Origin: Pyrenophora tritici-repentis
Taxonomy: Eukaryota; Ascomycota; Dothideomycetes; Pleosporales; Pleosporaceae
Assembly: GCF_003171515.1 (NCBI RefSeq)
Contig: NC_089396.1
Span: 1,240,001 to 1,304,000, forward strand
Reading direction: 5' to 3'
DNA length: 64,000 bases
A model generated the notes under the pieces. The model was not told where the DNA came from. It made no database searches and was given only the letters and a program-made list of their open reading frames with translations. The translations under genes were made by a program, and so were the position numbers. The first letter of the stretch is position 1; each line of letters opens with the position of its first letter. This document shows, piece by piece, positions 1 to 11,289 of this stretch.

Positions 1-478
1 TGAACCTCTAAAGAGTAAAGAGCACTAAGATCGTTTACATATCTTCTTTGTGTTGGGAAGGACAAATTATTAGGAAAGCTGTCAAGGAAGAGGCATGACT
101 TGTTGCCGTGCGTTTCTATCAGAAACGAGGAAGGTGCCCCTAGCAGAAAATATAAATGATAAGACTAAACAGCATATCATGTGTGACTAAAAATTCTTGC
201 TGGATCATTAGGAACTTCAAGTTTGTAGGTGAGGAGTTCTATGAGAATAAGGTACAGGCAGCTACACCAGCCCCTCAAACAAAACACGTGAAGTTGCAAT
301 GAACCATAAGATCGTCTCATTCAGTATTCAATGAACACAACGTATACGTCCCAAGTATCAGCCACCCAGAATCGACGAGTCGCCGCTCGCCATCGCCCAG
401 AAGCAGCCAAAACGCCATACTATAACAGCCCATTATAATCGCCGCACCAAACACTCGCACCCAAGAACTTAACGCCAT
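1..478. other. Intergenic, no gene seen
   Basis: No reading frame or RNA gene is supported here. The right part is probably the 3' untranslated region of the SIN1 gene that ends at 479; the left part may belong to a neighbour outside the window. Confidence 0.5.
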
Positions 479-3105
479 CTAGACAATCCCCTCCTGGAAC
501 CTCTCCACCCCCCTTTTAATCTCCCTTACGATTTCAACCGCCTCATTCGTAGCCTGCGCCTCAAAATCATATCGCTTCGTCTCCCTCTCCTTGAAGACGA
601 TAACGCGGAACATCTTCGGGTGCTTCTTGCTAACCTTGCTGCCAATGACACTGCTAAAATGCACGGTTGTGGTTTTTCCCTGGCCCTCGACACCAAAGCC
701 ACCACGAGCACCGGTTTTGGACTCACCGGGCATGATATGCATATACTCGTTGTCGAGAGCGAGGATACGGGATGTTGAGGAAGCAAATGACATTGGTTGT
801 TTGCGTAGAACGAGGTAGCGGCGGTAGTAGTTTGTTGCTGTGAGAGATAAGGCGCCTGAATCGCCGGTCCTTGCGAGTGGGTGGATTAGGCCTTGGCCGG
901 AGACAGCAGCAGCGGTACGATCACCCTTCTTTGTCTTCTTTGGCGCTCCTCCCGTGCTGATGATGAGTGGGGCGTTGGGTGATGATGAGCCTGGTGATCC
1001 AGCCAGGCCAAATACCCCATCACCGACGTACCGGCGACGCACCAGATCAAGATCCATGCGCGTATCCAGTGCTTCTACCGTACGATCTGGTGGCGCTACG
1101 GTGGTGCTACCGGATACCTTGAGGATGTAGAGTGCTTTATCGAGCCGTAAGTCGTGGCAGACTTGGTCGAACAGATCAGCAATGTACGTATCAGTCGTGC
1201 AAGGTAGTGAAAAGTGTTTGGTGTGAAAGTTTTCGTCGGTGTAATGTATATTGACCGTCCTTGGGGCTCCAGTACGACTTGCAGCATGCGATTGGGGCAC
1301 CTTTGGAACGTCGGCGAGGTTGCTTGTGTCTTTACGCGTCGCCGTTGGCGCGAACGAGGGCCCAGTAATCGGATTTCTAAAACTCTTCGCACGACTGGGA
1401 AGGGGTTTCACGGGTTTCTTCTCTTCCTTTTCGGTAGGCCCGTCTTGTGACACGGCCGCACTGGCTGCTTCTTCGCTGTAGATTGGCGTAAGCTTCTCGT
1501 TCTCGACAAACTCTCGTTGAGTGGCCTCGACAAGCGCGAACTCATCCCATGGCTTTTCTCGTGCACGAGGTCTCATTCCACGAGCATTGTTGGATGCAAA
1601 GTCCTTCAACGACTTGTTTCTTGTGAGAGGTGGAAACTCGTCGTCGACTTCGCCATCGTCATACATGCGCATGACCCAGCGGTTTACATTAATCTGTTCG
1701 GGAGTTAGTGGCGGCTCTAGCTTCTCCTCTTGATATCGATGCAGGGCGTATCCGATGGCTTCAGCCACAGAAGGTCCTTCGCCTTTATCATTGAACTTCC
1801 TGATGAGAAGCTCAATGGGTTTCGAGGGCTTTGCAGAGAATGGGCAGTACAACTTGATATATAGAGGATTTTGCTGGGCTTCACTAGCTGCATTCCACAT
1901 GGCAAAGCGTTGCAGTGGATTCGATGGCTTCTGTTCCTTGGCCCGGAGAGCCTGAGTCAAGGCGCTCACTGGCAGCACGAAACTAATCGGGCGCGGTGGG
2001 GGGAGAGCTTGGAGAGTTGGCAGGATTGATTCCTTTCTCTTCTTTGGTGAGCTTTGGAAGGGGGTCATGCCCGGCATGGTGGGAAGATGTCCTCCAGCTG
2101 GAGACGAGTCCAAGGGGTCGCCTGCACCTATAAGAGAAGCACTGTCGTCAGAACCAGAAAACTCGGATGTTAGAGAATCGTCAGACTCGTTGCCTTCTTC
2201 GTTCAAGGCTTCCAGTCGTGCGCGTGTTTTACCAGCTTCTTCTCCGTCCTCTTCTATCCGTTGCGAAAGCAACTGATTTGCACCGGCAGCTTTTCGAGGA
2301 TTGACCCGTCTTTTCTTGAAGGATGAGCTGTCAAATTCATTCTCAGAGGACATCTCACTGCCGGTAATGGTGTCTCTTCGTGGTCTTGCTTTTGATGTTT
2401 CCACCGTACCCAGGGATGCTCTACGCAGCATGGGTTCGCGTGGCCGTGACGGAGATGTGACCAAAAGTGAGGGTCCTTGTCCAACTTCGGCGAGTTCTCT
2501 TCGCAGAGCGGAGCCAGGTATGGGTGAAGAGCCAGAGCGGGTGCGTAGTGGCATCTTGGTGAACTTGATCTGATTGGCGGGTCTGGTATCTGTTAGTCCA
2601 ATCTTTGGGCGCATGGCGAATGACTACCTGTGCGAATCGTCATCTTCGTCGCTCTCATCGCTGAGGTCACTGCTGTCATCCTCTTCTAATTGCTCCTTCC
2701 TCCGCCTGCGCTTCGCATTCAACGTAGGTCCCACCGTGTCATTGCTTCCCCCTCCAGTCACCATTCCGCCTTCCTCTTCATCGTCCCCAAAACCTTCGGG
2801 CGACTTCAGACCAGCCGATCGGGGAGCCTGGAAGTATTCCGAGGTAATGGCGGTGGGGATGGGCGGAGAGTACGTGCGCTTGATGTCAGAGGCATTGGGA
2901 ACCCAACCAGCAGCGCGAAATGCAGGGTTGTTCAGCACACTCGCGTCGACGTTGATTAGTCGTTCGCCGACACCGTCTTTGATCGAGGAAAGGTAAGCGG
3001 TCCGTAGTTGATATAAGACGAAGCTGGGGGGTGAGTTAGTTGACTGGCGAATGCGAAGCGGAGGTGATGCGGGCTCACTCACTCTTCGTTCTGAAGGAGA
3101 GACAT
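479..3105 (-). CDS. SIN1: TORC2 subunit SIN1/Avo1, three exons
   Basis: Stress-activated MAP-kinase-interacting protein 1, the substrate-recruiting subunit of TOR complex 2 at the plasma membrane. I join 3083-3105, 2628-3023 and 479-2582, giving 840 residues. Both introns have GT-AG ends, and the second has a CTAAC branch site. The first exon encodes only MSLLQNE plus part of a codon; the second continues FVLYQLRTAYLSS, the conserved N-terminus of fungal Sin1. A long disordered acidic and serine-rich stretch follows. The CRIM domain lies at about 334-464 (NPLYIKLYCPF, RWVMRMYDDGEVDDEFP), a Ras-binding-like domain at about 584-664, and a C-terminal PH domain begins near 719 (NYYRRYLVLRKQPMSF). 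It is divergent from the PRCC-like gene, with about 245 bp shared between the two start codons. Family assignment is secure; the second acceptor was chosen because it alone keeps frame. Confidence 0.9.
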
Positions 3106-3350
3106 GGTGCAAGGATCAACCTATCATATTATTGTAATAGAAGGGAGTTGCCAGACCAGCTGAAGGGTATCATGAAGCCATAAGGGAAGCTGCAGTAAGC
3201 ACAGTGAAGGCTGCGGGCAAGTGAATGGTGTAACTGGACCCTGGCTTGGCAATGGCGCGCGACAACAGTGATCTCATCGTCAACTTCAACTTTGTCTTTC
3301 GTTTCCCCAGGATCCACCACAACACCAACAACAACAACAACAACAACAAA
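3106..3350. promoter_or_regulatory. Divergent promoter region SIN1 / PRCC-like gene
   Basis: About 245 bp separate the two divergent start codons, so both promoters or leaders must lie here. The last 30 bases before the PRCC ATG are a nearly pure CAA/AAC triplet run, an unstructured A-rich leader typical of well-translated fungal mRNAs. No TATA box is evident. Confidence 0.5.
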
Positions 3351-4604
3351 ATGAATCTTCTCGCCGATTATTCAGATTCTGAGTCGGACAGCGAGGCGCC
3401 CTCTGCACCAAAAATAGCCGCAAAGCCAGCACCGAAGCCCAGTTTCCAGAAAGTTGTCGACCGCTCGAATCCAGGCCGAATCAAGGTCAACCTCCCGGGC
3501 GCATCGCAGTCGCGACAAGACAAGGACGACATACAAGATGACGCGCCACCTGCGAAGAAGCCGCGCCTAGGTGGGCAGTCGTCTTTCGGTGGGTTCAACG
3601 CAATGCTGCCCGCGCCAAAGAAGCCAAACGTAAACGCGATATCAGCATCGGAAAGCGCAAAGACAGGAAGCAGAGGATTGGGCAAGGGGCTCGCTTCGGG
3701 TGTCAATCTCAAGACTGGCGCGGAACCTGCATTCAAGAGGGAACCAAGAGTCGAGACGGACGAATACGATGAAACTGGTAACCCGATCAAGAAGGAGCCT
3801 ATGAAGAAGGAGGATTTCAGAGCCATGCTTAACCTGCCACCGCCTAAAACAGAAGTAAAGAAAGAAACTCAAGTGAAGGCGCCAGCCGAAAATACGCAGC
3901 CAACACCAGCGCCGCAACACGTGCCAAAGCCAGCCGCACCACGTTTCGTGCCCATGTCTGTTGGCAAAGGGAAGAAGAAGAAGCCCGTAGTTCCTCGTCC
4001 AACACCCAAATCAACCGACAGAACCAGCACACCCAGCACGAATGCGCAAGATTCCCAAGCACTACCTACTGCTACTGCACCGCGCAAGCCCAAAGTCTCA
4101 CTCTTCGGCGTCTCAAATGAACCAGAACCTACAGTATCCAAAGCACCAACCGACACTCAATATCAGCCCCTCCTCTACGGCGCCGACGAAGAGCAAGCTC
4201 CAACCATACCTTCGGAACCCTTCCTAGACCACTCCGCATACACTACCACACAACCGACACCCACCCCGTCTGGCCCGTCAGATCTCACCAATATCGCCTC
4301 GGAACTCAACCTCACTCCCGCTGAGCGCCGTCAACTCTTCGGCAAACAGCGCCGTGACGCTCCGGACCTATCTTCGGCCCATATCGCAGAATTCAACACA
4401 GACGCCGAGTACGCGCACAACGAGAGATTGCGCCAACAGGGAGAGGCCGTGTCACACAACCCACTCAAGTCAATTACTGGAACAGGCAAGAATAGTCTGA
4501 GGAGTTTGGTCAATGTCGCCACCACACAGAAGGAGGCGCTCGAGGATCATTTCGCCGCTGGTCATCGGAATAAGAAGGAAGCGGGAAATAGGTATGGGTG
4601 GTGA
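3351..4604 (+). CDS. PRCC-like protein (MAD2B-interacting, PRCC C-terminal family)
   Basis: Single-exon gene of 417 residues. The frame opens at 3246, but I place the start at 3351: that ATG follows a CAA-repeat leader and begins MNLLADYSDSESDSE, the usual acidic N-terminus of this family. The middle is low-complexity, rich in Pro, Lys and Ala (PKIAAKPAPKP, GKGKKKKPVVPRP). The last 70 residues hold the conserved PRCC C-terminus, ending ALEDHFAAGHRNKKEAGNRYGW in substance: lysine/arginine-rich and finishing in the diagnostic YGW. The human homologue PRCC is nuclear, associated with splicing factors, and binds MAD2B. In fungi the function is inferred only. No signal peptide or membrane segment is seen. 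Confidence 0.8.
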   Translation: MNLLADYSDSESDSEAPSAPKIAAKPAPKPSFQKVVDRSNPGRIKVNLPGASQSRQDKDDIQDDAPPAKKPRLGGQSSFGGFNAMLPAPKKPNVNAISASESAKTGSRGLGKGLASGVNLKTGAEPAFKREPRVETDEYDETGNPIKKEPMKKEDFRAMLNLPPPKTEVKKETQVKAPAENTQPTPAPQHVPKPAAPRFVPMSVGKGKKKKPVVPRPTPKSTDRTSTPSTNAQDSQALPTATAPRKPKVSLFGVSNEPEPTVSKAPTDTQYQPLLYGADEEQAPTIPSEPFLDHSAYTTTQPTPTPSGPSDLTNIASELNLTPAERRQLFGKQRRDAPDLSSAHIAEFNTDAEYAHNERLRQQGEAVSHNPLKSITGTGKNSLRSLVNVATTQKEALEDHFAAGHRNKKEAGNRYGW

Positions 4605-4826
4605 AGACAAGTCTTCATCCAAGGCGGGACGCACATGGATGTAAAGCGGATTGTGAGGTGGTTTAGAGTAAAATTTACGTGCATTACATCTCTCTTTTGG
4701 AAACAACAGAACTCCAAGCCCACAAACACCGCAATCATCACCTGGCCTTCACTTTCTCCGTGCATCGTAATGAACAAGGCGCGGGAATCGGTACATGGTT
4801 AGTCTAACCATCTCTTGTGGAATGCT

Positions 4827-4895
4827 ATAGGCATGTCTGGCGACTACAGTGGCCATTTTACACTAGTATGTCAAGTATTTCATGACACCCAGGTG
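4827..4895. repeat. Partial, diverged copy of the MITE at 50226-50343
   Basis: About 69 bp match the right half of the inverted-repeat element near the tRNA gene: both contain GTCTGGCGACTACA-TGGCC, then ACTAGTATGT and GTATTT-ATGACACCC-GGTG in the same order and spacing. Differences are mostly transitions. The left half cannot be aligned by eye. It lies between the 3' ends of the PRCC-like gene and the sesquiterpene synthase gene. Confidence 0.6.
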
Positions 4896-4985
4896 CTATT
4901 TCAAATGGAATGGAAGCATCAAGCATGTGTGTCTGTGCAGCATCGTATCGATTTAGGCCAGGTGAATTACGAGTACAAAGCGCAC

Positions 4986-6614
4986 TCACTTGATTTGGCA
5001 ACCAGTCCCATCCGACTTTTGGACTTCCGGGAAGACAGTGTTAAAGCGATCAGGGAAGGATTGAACATATGCGCCCCACGACTGCTTACACTTGCTACAT
5101 AGCTGTACACCTCCAAAAGCGTACGAGGTCTCGGCGCCGTATGTCTGACGCTGCTGGCAGTCTTCGCATGACTTCTCGCCGCTCGCGTCCAGGAATGCGC
5201 GGAGGCCACTGAACATCAGCTCATTGCTCCTTGCGGTTAGATCCTTGTAGCGCTCAATATCCTGGACGCTGCAGTTCTCAGCGTCGACTCGGTTCCAGAG
5301 CTTGAAGTGTTGGCGTGCTAGCTTCACCATGGTTTCTGTTTCTGGCCGGCCGATTGTGAGGCCTTCTTCGACGAAGCGGTAGCGTCGCATCACTGGAACA
5401 GGGAGAATTGATTAGTACTTCTCATGAAGAAATGATCATACGACGTACTCATATGGATAGGACCACCAAAGAAGCGTAAGAAGTTGATGACAACAAGGTG
5501 TTCCGGCTTTCCGGCCCATGCGACATCAAGAGCCCAAAGTAGCTCACGGCACTGATGGAAGGCCTGGACGCGAATGCTGGAGGGCACGTATGCGAATGTT
5601 GAGTGCTGGATATCATGTCAGCCTATATCCTATGCCAAGCTCTATCCAATAGCTACTTACGGTCTCCGCTTCAGTACGATGCTTGAAGAAAGCCACGCTG
5701 TCGTAGAGGGTTGCACCAAGCTCACATAGCGTCTCCATCTGCTTTTCAGTGTACCAGATACTATCGAGGTCGTTACAGGCGAGGGCAGCACCAAGCGTAA
5801 AGCGGATCAAAGCATCCGTGTCTCGCATGCGAAACCACTGGCTGGGTGACTTCGCAAGCGCGTTGACGTAGCTTCGAAATAGTAAACCATCGCGCCAGTT
5901 ACTCGACTTGTCAGCAGTGATGAGTAGGAAGCAGCGAAACTCCCGTGCCATCTCGGTACTGTAAGAAAGAATTAGCACCTGTGTGTCTTGTATCTTTCGG
6001 AGTCCGTTTGGTAGCAAACGGAGTAGGCCATTCGACAAGGGATACTTACTGAATCCGAGTGCCTTGGAAAAGGTCTGCGAGAACAGCAGTGAGGTTGTAG
6101 CCAAGCAGTGTGTCGGTCTCTGCGACTCTGACTAATTCACCGTTGTACTCTGCAATGATGCCTATGACTATTATGCGCATAAAGGCTATATAGCGTTTCC
6201 AGTTAGTGTACTGCGGAATCACACAACGTGTGTATTCCCACGCGCATGCGTAAACTTCTTCCTTGACCCTCTGGGGAAGATCGATATGCTCCAAATCGTT
6301 TGCGATGTCGGTGGGGTAGTCTGAGAAGAAAGCAAATTCAATACGCATCCGGTGTGGTTACAAGTGGATGGGCAACTTACACCACTTTTCCTTCACAATC
6401 GGTACTGATTGTTCAAGGGTGATGCTGCCGGGATGCACTAAAAGCGATCCAGGATTCGAGGTGAGATCCTGTGCCAGGATTAGAATGTGAGCGATGGTTG
6501 ACAGCCAGGCATGTTTAGCGACGTAAACAAACTTACAGTCGAGTCTTTGCCAAATGAGCGGTATAGGCGCAATGGGTACGCCCAAAGCTCTTGGTAGCGG
6601 GTCTTTCCAGACAT
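4986..6614 (-). CDS. BcABA3-type sesquiterpene synthase, six exons
   Basis: Six exons (6537-6614, 6381-6468, 6050-6320, 5661-5958, 5449-5605, 4986-5392) join in frame to 432 residues; all introns are 54-91 nt with GT-AG ends. The product matches, from memory of the family, Botrytis BcABA3, which makes alpha-ionylideneethane from farnesyl diphosphate, the first step of fungal abscisic acid synthesis. Shared segments include ACAWEYTRCVIPQYTNW, AREFRCFLLITADKSS, LACNDLDSIWYTE, INFLRFFGGPIHMMMRRYRF and FKLWNRVDA. There is no DDxxD motif, as expected for this unusual class; acidic residues in helices replace it. The C-terminus carries CEDC and CSKC pairs about 25 residues apart, which could bind a metal. 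None of the partner ABA genes (P450s aba1/aba2, the dehydrogenase aba4) lies in the window, so the product here may not be ABA. The family call is good; the exact product is unknown. Confidence 0.75.
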
Positions 6615-8070
6615 GACTGGCTGGTAGGTCGTACGGAGAAGGGTGTGTCGAAAGTAACAGCCGCGTGCCGCGACGAAGAAGAATACAGGTGCAGTACAGA
6701 AAAAAAAAATCGAAATCTTAAGTGCTATGATGAGCGCGAGTGTGCAAACACCTGGAGCTTAGCCAGGCCCTGACATACATATACATATTCTCGTCAGTGT
6801 GTGAGTGAAGGTGAATCGCAAGGAATACAAAGCTGCTATTTATCAAATAGCAAGCACGGATAGCGGTGTAACAGTCCACACGCAAAAGGTGAAGGAACCC
6901 CATGTAGATTCCCGTCTTTTACATGTGCTATCTGACTGGTTGCACGAAATGGGAAGCTGTGAATATGTGCAGTACCTGGTCGCTCTTGCTGTAAACGTGA
7001 GACGTAAACACCAAGCTGCCTACTATGTCATTGTGTCCTGTTTCATACCACCAAAATAAGGAACATGGGCCATACCGGGTAGATTCATGATGAGATGATT
7101 TTGATATTTCTCAACAACCAAATTGTGAGGTGATTCTAAGGATCCGGCGAGGGTCTCGTTCAAGAGTTGCTAGCCTGTTTGGGGTACCCGTGCATGACAG
7201 TACTGCGCTGCACTTGAGACGTAGGACTACCAGGATCTATCAATCTTATTGATTTCTGTGTTGCTACGATCGGATTACAGAGTAGTTGCACTTTATTCCA
7301 TGCGGCAATAAACTGGATTCAGCTCACCCAAGCTCAAGAAACTCGACATGGGACAAGTCCCACAGTTTCTGGAGGAGACTAAGGTTCCATGTGTTGATGA
7401 TATCTATTGTCAGCTGCTGTGGGTGGTAGGATGACTAATACGTTTGCTTGACGCATTGTGATAGCTGGGCACAGCATGAGGATCTTTTTCATAAACTGAC
7501 AGTAGGACGTCGTAAATGAAAGATTTCGACCGGTCATTATTCCATACATGGAATAGATGTGGTGGTAGAAGGTAATACGTATGTTGAACACGGAAGTGAC
7601 TACGTTGTACTAGCGCAATGACGTAACCACAACCTTTCCAAACATGTCCGTTGAGAAATCAAAGAGGCTCTAACAGCATTATGTTTAACTGTATATTTCT
7701 AATTACTCCTACCACACCTTTTTTTCCAAACGTGGACTGAAAAGCACAGAACTACAGTTGATGTCCAAAATGACATTTACTTCAACGCATATGTTTCCCT
7801 AGCTTCTGGGGTATTACAAGCAGGGACTCTACGACTGGTGCCTCTTTAGAATATATATCCTTCTCACGCCGATGGTATCGTGCACTGCTTGGTAGATATA
7901 AAAGAACAAACTCCTGTTCAATATTCTCGAAGAAAATGTGCGATGGAACTCCAAATGTCTGTGCTGGTGTGCTTCCACTGTTAGTAAGATTTCAACAGAC
8001 CTTTTTTTCTTCCCACGACCGGCACACCGCCGTCCTATATCATTCACCAACAATGACACATTGTTTGATT
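6615..8070. other. Intergenic, 1.4 kb, no gene seen
   Basis: Only short frames with no recognisable domain, signal peptide or intron pattern occur. The left end is upstream of the sesquiterpene synthase; the right end is downstream of the NOSIP-like gene. Confidence 0.5.
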
Positions 8071-9147
8071 CTATACTTGAAACGCCACACCATCTTTCTT
8101 AATCACAGCCTTGCCTCCACTTGCAAACCCTGTCCCTTCACTCTTAATCTCTACCAGTCCTGGCTTCGGCGCTCTCTCCTTGTCCTTCTTCTTCTTCTTC
8201 TCTTCTTTCGCCTCCAGTGCTGTCGCAAGGTCTGCATCACAGACATAACAATGTATCGTTTCGGGCTCAGGACCATGGTCGTGTGCATCGCGGTGATGTC
8301 GATGCTCGGGCTTGAGAAACTTGTCGACGCACGGTTTGCAGAGGACGTGGCCGCAAGGAATGGCGAGCATAGCTTTTGAGCTGTTGGATAGCGATTTCTG
8401 GCAAGCTGGACACGTGCGGATAGATTTGCCAGTCTCTTGTGACTTTTCTTCGTGGAAATTGACGCTGGTGAGGCCCTTGAGGGATAGGCCGTGCGGATGA
8501 TCTGGATCGCTGCACGGGCAAATAGGCGTTTGCTTTGCCTTTTCGGCGTTTTTGTGGTGTTGATCTGGTGTCTCGCCTGGGACCCAGAAACTTGGTAGAT
8601 GGCCTTTTGCAGCTTTGCGCTCTTCATCTAGTGTTCGTTTTGCCTTGGTTCTTTCTTCGGTCGCGATGCGCTTGAGTTCCTCCTCGTCGATTTCGAACTT
8701 GCGCTTCGTGCCTCTACCCTCTCCGGCTTTCGCATCCTGCTCTTCTTCTACCATGATTTTGCCGTCCTGCCTCCCCACGACTCGTGCGGATGCGCCGGAC
8801 TTGACTGAAAGTCCCATTTGCACAGCTTCGAACTCTTCTACTGCTCGCAATCGCGCCTCCTCCTCTTCACGTGACTTTTGGTCTTCATCATCCAGCTTTT
8901 GCCGTTCATTGACCTTTTCCAGCCGCTTCATCTCTTTCCGTTGAGCCAAAAGATTTGTCATGGCGCACTCCCGACAGAACAAATCGCCTGATGGACAGCA
9001 TACTGGATCTACTGAGGGAAGGAGACATAGCTGGCAGGAGCCAAAGGGAAGGAAGGAATCACGATTGAGGCGCGTTGCTTGCGAACCCCATCTATCCTTC
9101 AGCGCGTTTCGCTCGTATGAGGTGAAGATTGTCTTTGGGGGCGGCAT
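8071..9147 (-). CDS. NOSIP-like RING-type protein
   Basis: Intronless gene of 358 residues. The N-terminus (MPPPKTIFTSYERNALKDRWG) and the following Cys-rich block at about 37-62 (CQLCLLPSVDPVCCPSG, FCREC) form the split zinc finger typical of nitric-oxide-synthase-interacting proteins. A long charged coiled-coil region (LLAQRKEMKRLEK onward) follows. The second half of the RING/U-box lies at about 245-285 (CPACQKSL, PCGHVLCKPCVDKFL), followed by another CYVCDADL pair. Metazoan NOSIP is an E3 ubiquitin ligase also found with spliceosomes. In a fungus without eNOS the likely role is a nuclear, splicing-associated ubiquitin ligase; that is inference. It is divergent from tafazzin. Confidence 0.85.
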   Translation of the reverse strand: MPPPKTIFTSYERNALKDRWGSQATRLNRDSFLPFGSCQLCLLPSVDPVCCPSGDLFCRECAMTNLLAQRKEMKRLEKVNERQKLDDEDQKSREEEEARLRAVEEFEAVQMGLSVKSGASARVVGRQDGKIMVEEEQDAKAGEGRGTKRKFEIDEEELKRIATEERTKAKRTLDEERKAAKGHLPSFWVPGETPDQHHKNAEKAKQTPICPCSDPDHPHGLSLKGLTSVNFHEEKSQETGKSIRTCPACQKSLSNSSKAMLAIPCGHVLCKPCVDKFLKPEHRHHRDAHDHGPEPETIHCYVCDADLATALEAKEEKKKKKDKERAPKPGLVEIKSEGTGFASGGKAVIKKDGVAFQV

Positions 9148-9485
9148 GACGAAAATGGGTTACGCGGGTGAAGCAAGCGTGATAGTTGGACAGCTTGAGA
9201 TTAATTTGGGCAACAGCGCCAAGACTTATTAGCTCCAGATAATGATGGGAATTGACAGATGCAGATGCGATAGTTGATGGTAAAGTAAACAAAGTCGCGT
9301 ACAGCACAAGGTATGTGGACTCAGACTGGAAGAGCCAGCCACTCGCGGCACGTGGAGGCCGGACAGGCGCTGATCCCTGTCGTCAAAATTCCGGTGCCTG
9401 GCCGTGACGTCGGCCGCGGCTTGTCCCTCGGTCAGCTGTTGGGAGCGAAAACTTCAATGTACCTCTTTAATCAACGACGCCACCA
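9148..9485. promoter_or_regulatory. Divergent promoter region NOSIP-like gene / tafazzin
   Basis: 338 bp separate the two divergent start codons, so the space must serve both genes. No clear TATA box or operator could be picked out by eye. Confidence 0.45.
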
Positions 9486-10773
9486 ATGCGACCAGAGGAG
9501 CAGCCGGAGGCTCCCAGCGGCCCATGGCGCGCTGCGTCTGCCATTACAATGGGCGCCGTCGGCCTTTTGTGCAAAGGATTCCTCAATGGACTGAGCAAGG
9601 TGGAGACGCATGGCATGGACGGCTTTTTGAAGCTGCTGGATGAGCGCGAGGATCCCGAACGGAGGGAGAGAGGCCTAATTACTGGTATGCGACAATGACG
9701 GTGGTTGTATGATTAATTCTAACGCTTGCAGTCTCAAACCACATCTCCGTGTACGTACGTTCGCCACGCGGTCGCTCTCACCATGTCATGTCAGGGCTAG
9801 GCTTATAGGATTTGGACAGAATGGATGACCCGATACTATGGGGCATACTCCCCCTCCCGTACATATTTAGCCCAGATAATCTACGTTGGGGACTGGGCAG
9901 CTATGATTTGTGCTTCACCAACAAGTACGTCAGCCTTTTGTATGCATATGGCAAGACTAACAGCAAGACAGAGGACTATCGACCTTCTTCACCTTTGGAC
10001 AGGTTCTCCCCACACATCGCTCGGCGCATTCAAACTTCGGTGGCCTCTTCCAGCCCACCATCACGGAAGCGATCCGGCTCCTTTCGCGAGGGCCATTCAT
10101 GCACGAACAGGACCCTCCTACGAAGCCGGCTACATCAGTCAAGAGCCCAGATGTCATCGATCCCTTTAGTGGCGGGCACCTTAGTTTCTCCACAAACGGC
10201 CAGGATACATTCCCAGCACCGTCGGCATACCGCAGTCGCCGGCACGCGTGGGTCCATATCTTCCCAGAAGGCATGATCCACCAGAGTGAGCAGAGGATCA
10301 TGCGCTACTTCAAATGGGGTGTGTCGCGGCTCATACTAGAGAGCGAGCCAATGCCGGACATCGTACCCATCTTCATCGAGGGCTTCGACAACATCATGCA
10401 CGAGACGCGCACATTCCCCCGCTTCATACCTCGGCCATTTCAGAACGTGCGCGTGACGTTTGGCGAGAAGCTGGATGCCGACGAGGTGTTTGGCGACCTG
10501 CGGGCTCGATGGAAGCAGATGCGGGCCAGGGAGGAGAAGCGCAGTGGCCCGCTGGACATGGGTGTGCTGAACGATGCGCTGAAGTACTCAGACGAGGCTG
10601 TCAGCTTACGCAAGGAGTGTACGCGACGGATACGGCAGGCAGTCTTGGACGTGAGGCGGCAGCGCGGCTACCCCGAAGACGACCCAAAGAACAGCCTCGC
10701 GTCGACTTGGCTACGGGAAGGGCCTCATCGCGAGGGGCGCAAAGAGGATGCCAGCATCACAAAGGATACATAG
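9486..10773 (+). CDS. TAZ1: Tafazzin, cardiolipin transacylase, four exons
   Basis: Exons 9486-9684, 9732-9750, 9820-9924 and 9972-10773 join in frame to 374 residues. Tafazzin is a mitochondrial lysophospholipid transacylase that remodels cardiolipin acyl chains. The acyltransferase motif NHxxxxDD is present as NHISVMDDP and is assembled across two introns, the 19-nt exon 2 supplying NHIS. The second block, FPEGMIHQS, is in exon 4, followed by FKWGVSRLILESEPMPDIVPIFIEGFD. An insertion of about 40 residues between the blocks (SVKSPDVIDPFSGG) is common in filamentous fungi. The start is the first ATG in the exon and may not be exact. Confidence 0.9.
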
Positions 10774-11016
10774 AGTGACGCCTCGTCTTGTCAGAAAAGC
10801 GCGGCAGAGTGTCAGATTAGATCAAGTAATTACACCATCAGCGACTCCTGATTCTGTGCGCCGATCAACCACAGCCAGCCAGGCACCGCAAGGCGCCACT
10901 GGGCGGGTTTCGTCATTTGCGGACAGAAAGCGGGCGCGGCGACATTGTCTCTGGCGTGCTCTTATCATCATCCACTGCTGGCGACGCGCAGTCACCGCAG
11001 GACGATGACTGTGACG

Positions 11017-11048
11017 AGGCTGAAGAAGAAGAAGAAGAAGAAGAAGAA
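11017..11048. repeat. GAA trinucleotide microsatellite
   Basis: About ten consecutive GAA units lie in the spacer between tafazzin and the NC2-alpha gene. Apparent acidic or serine reading frames here are a by-product of the repeat. Confidence 0.8.
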
Positions 11049-11289
11049 GTGAGCTGGGTCGTAGTTTTGACGGCAGGGCAGGGCGCACGGCCCCTGATTG
11101 CGCGCAGGGCCAGGGAGGCAGAACAGCAGATAAAAGCCTTCGATGCCCCGCTCTGCCTAATTGAATTCCACACCCACACCCGCGGGAGCCTCTGGCAATT
11201 TAATTCACCGCCCGCACCACACCAAGTCCCAATCGAGCACTACCGTTTTCCTACCCTTGTCCTCGACGACTGTCCACGACGACTGTCCA

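Noticed and set aside
526..2573. Several long frames on both strands overlapping SIN1
   Set aside because: Shadows of the SIN1 coding sequence; no conserved motifs of their own.
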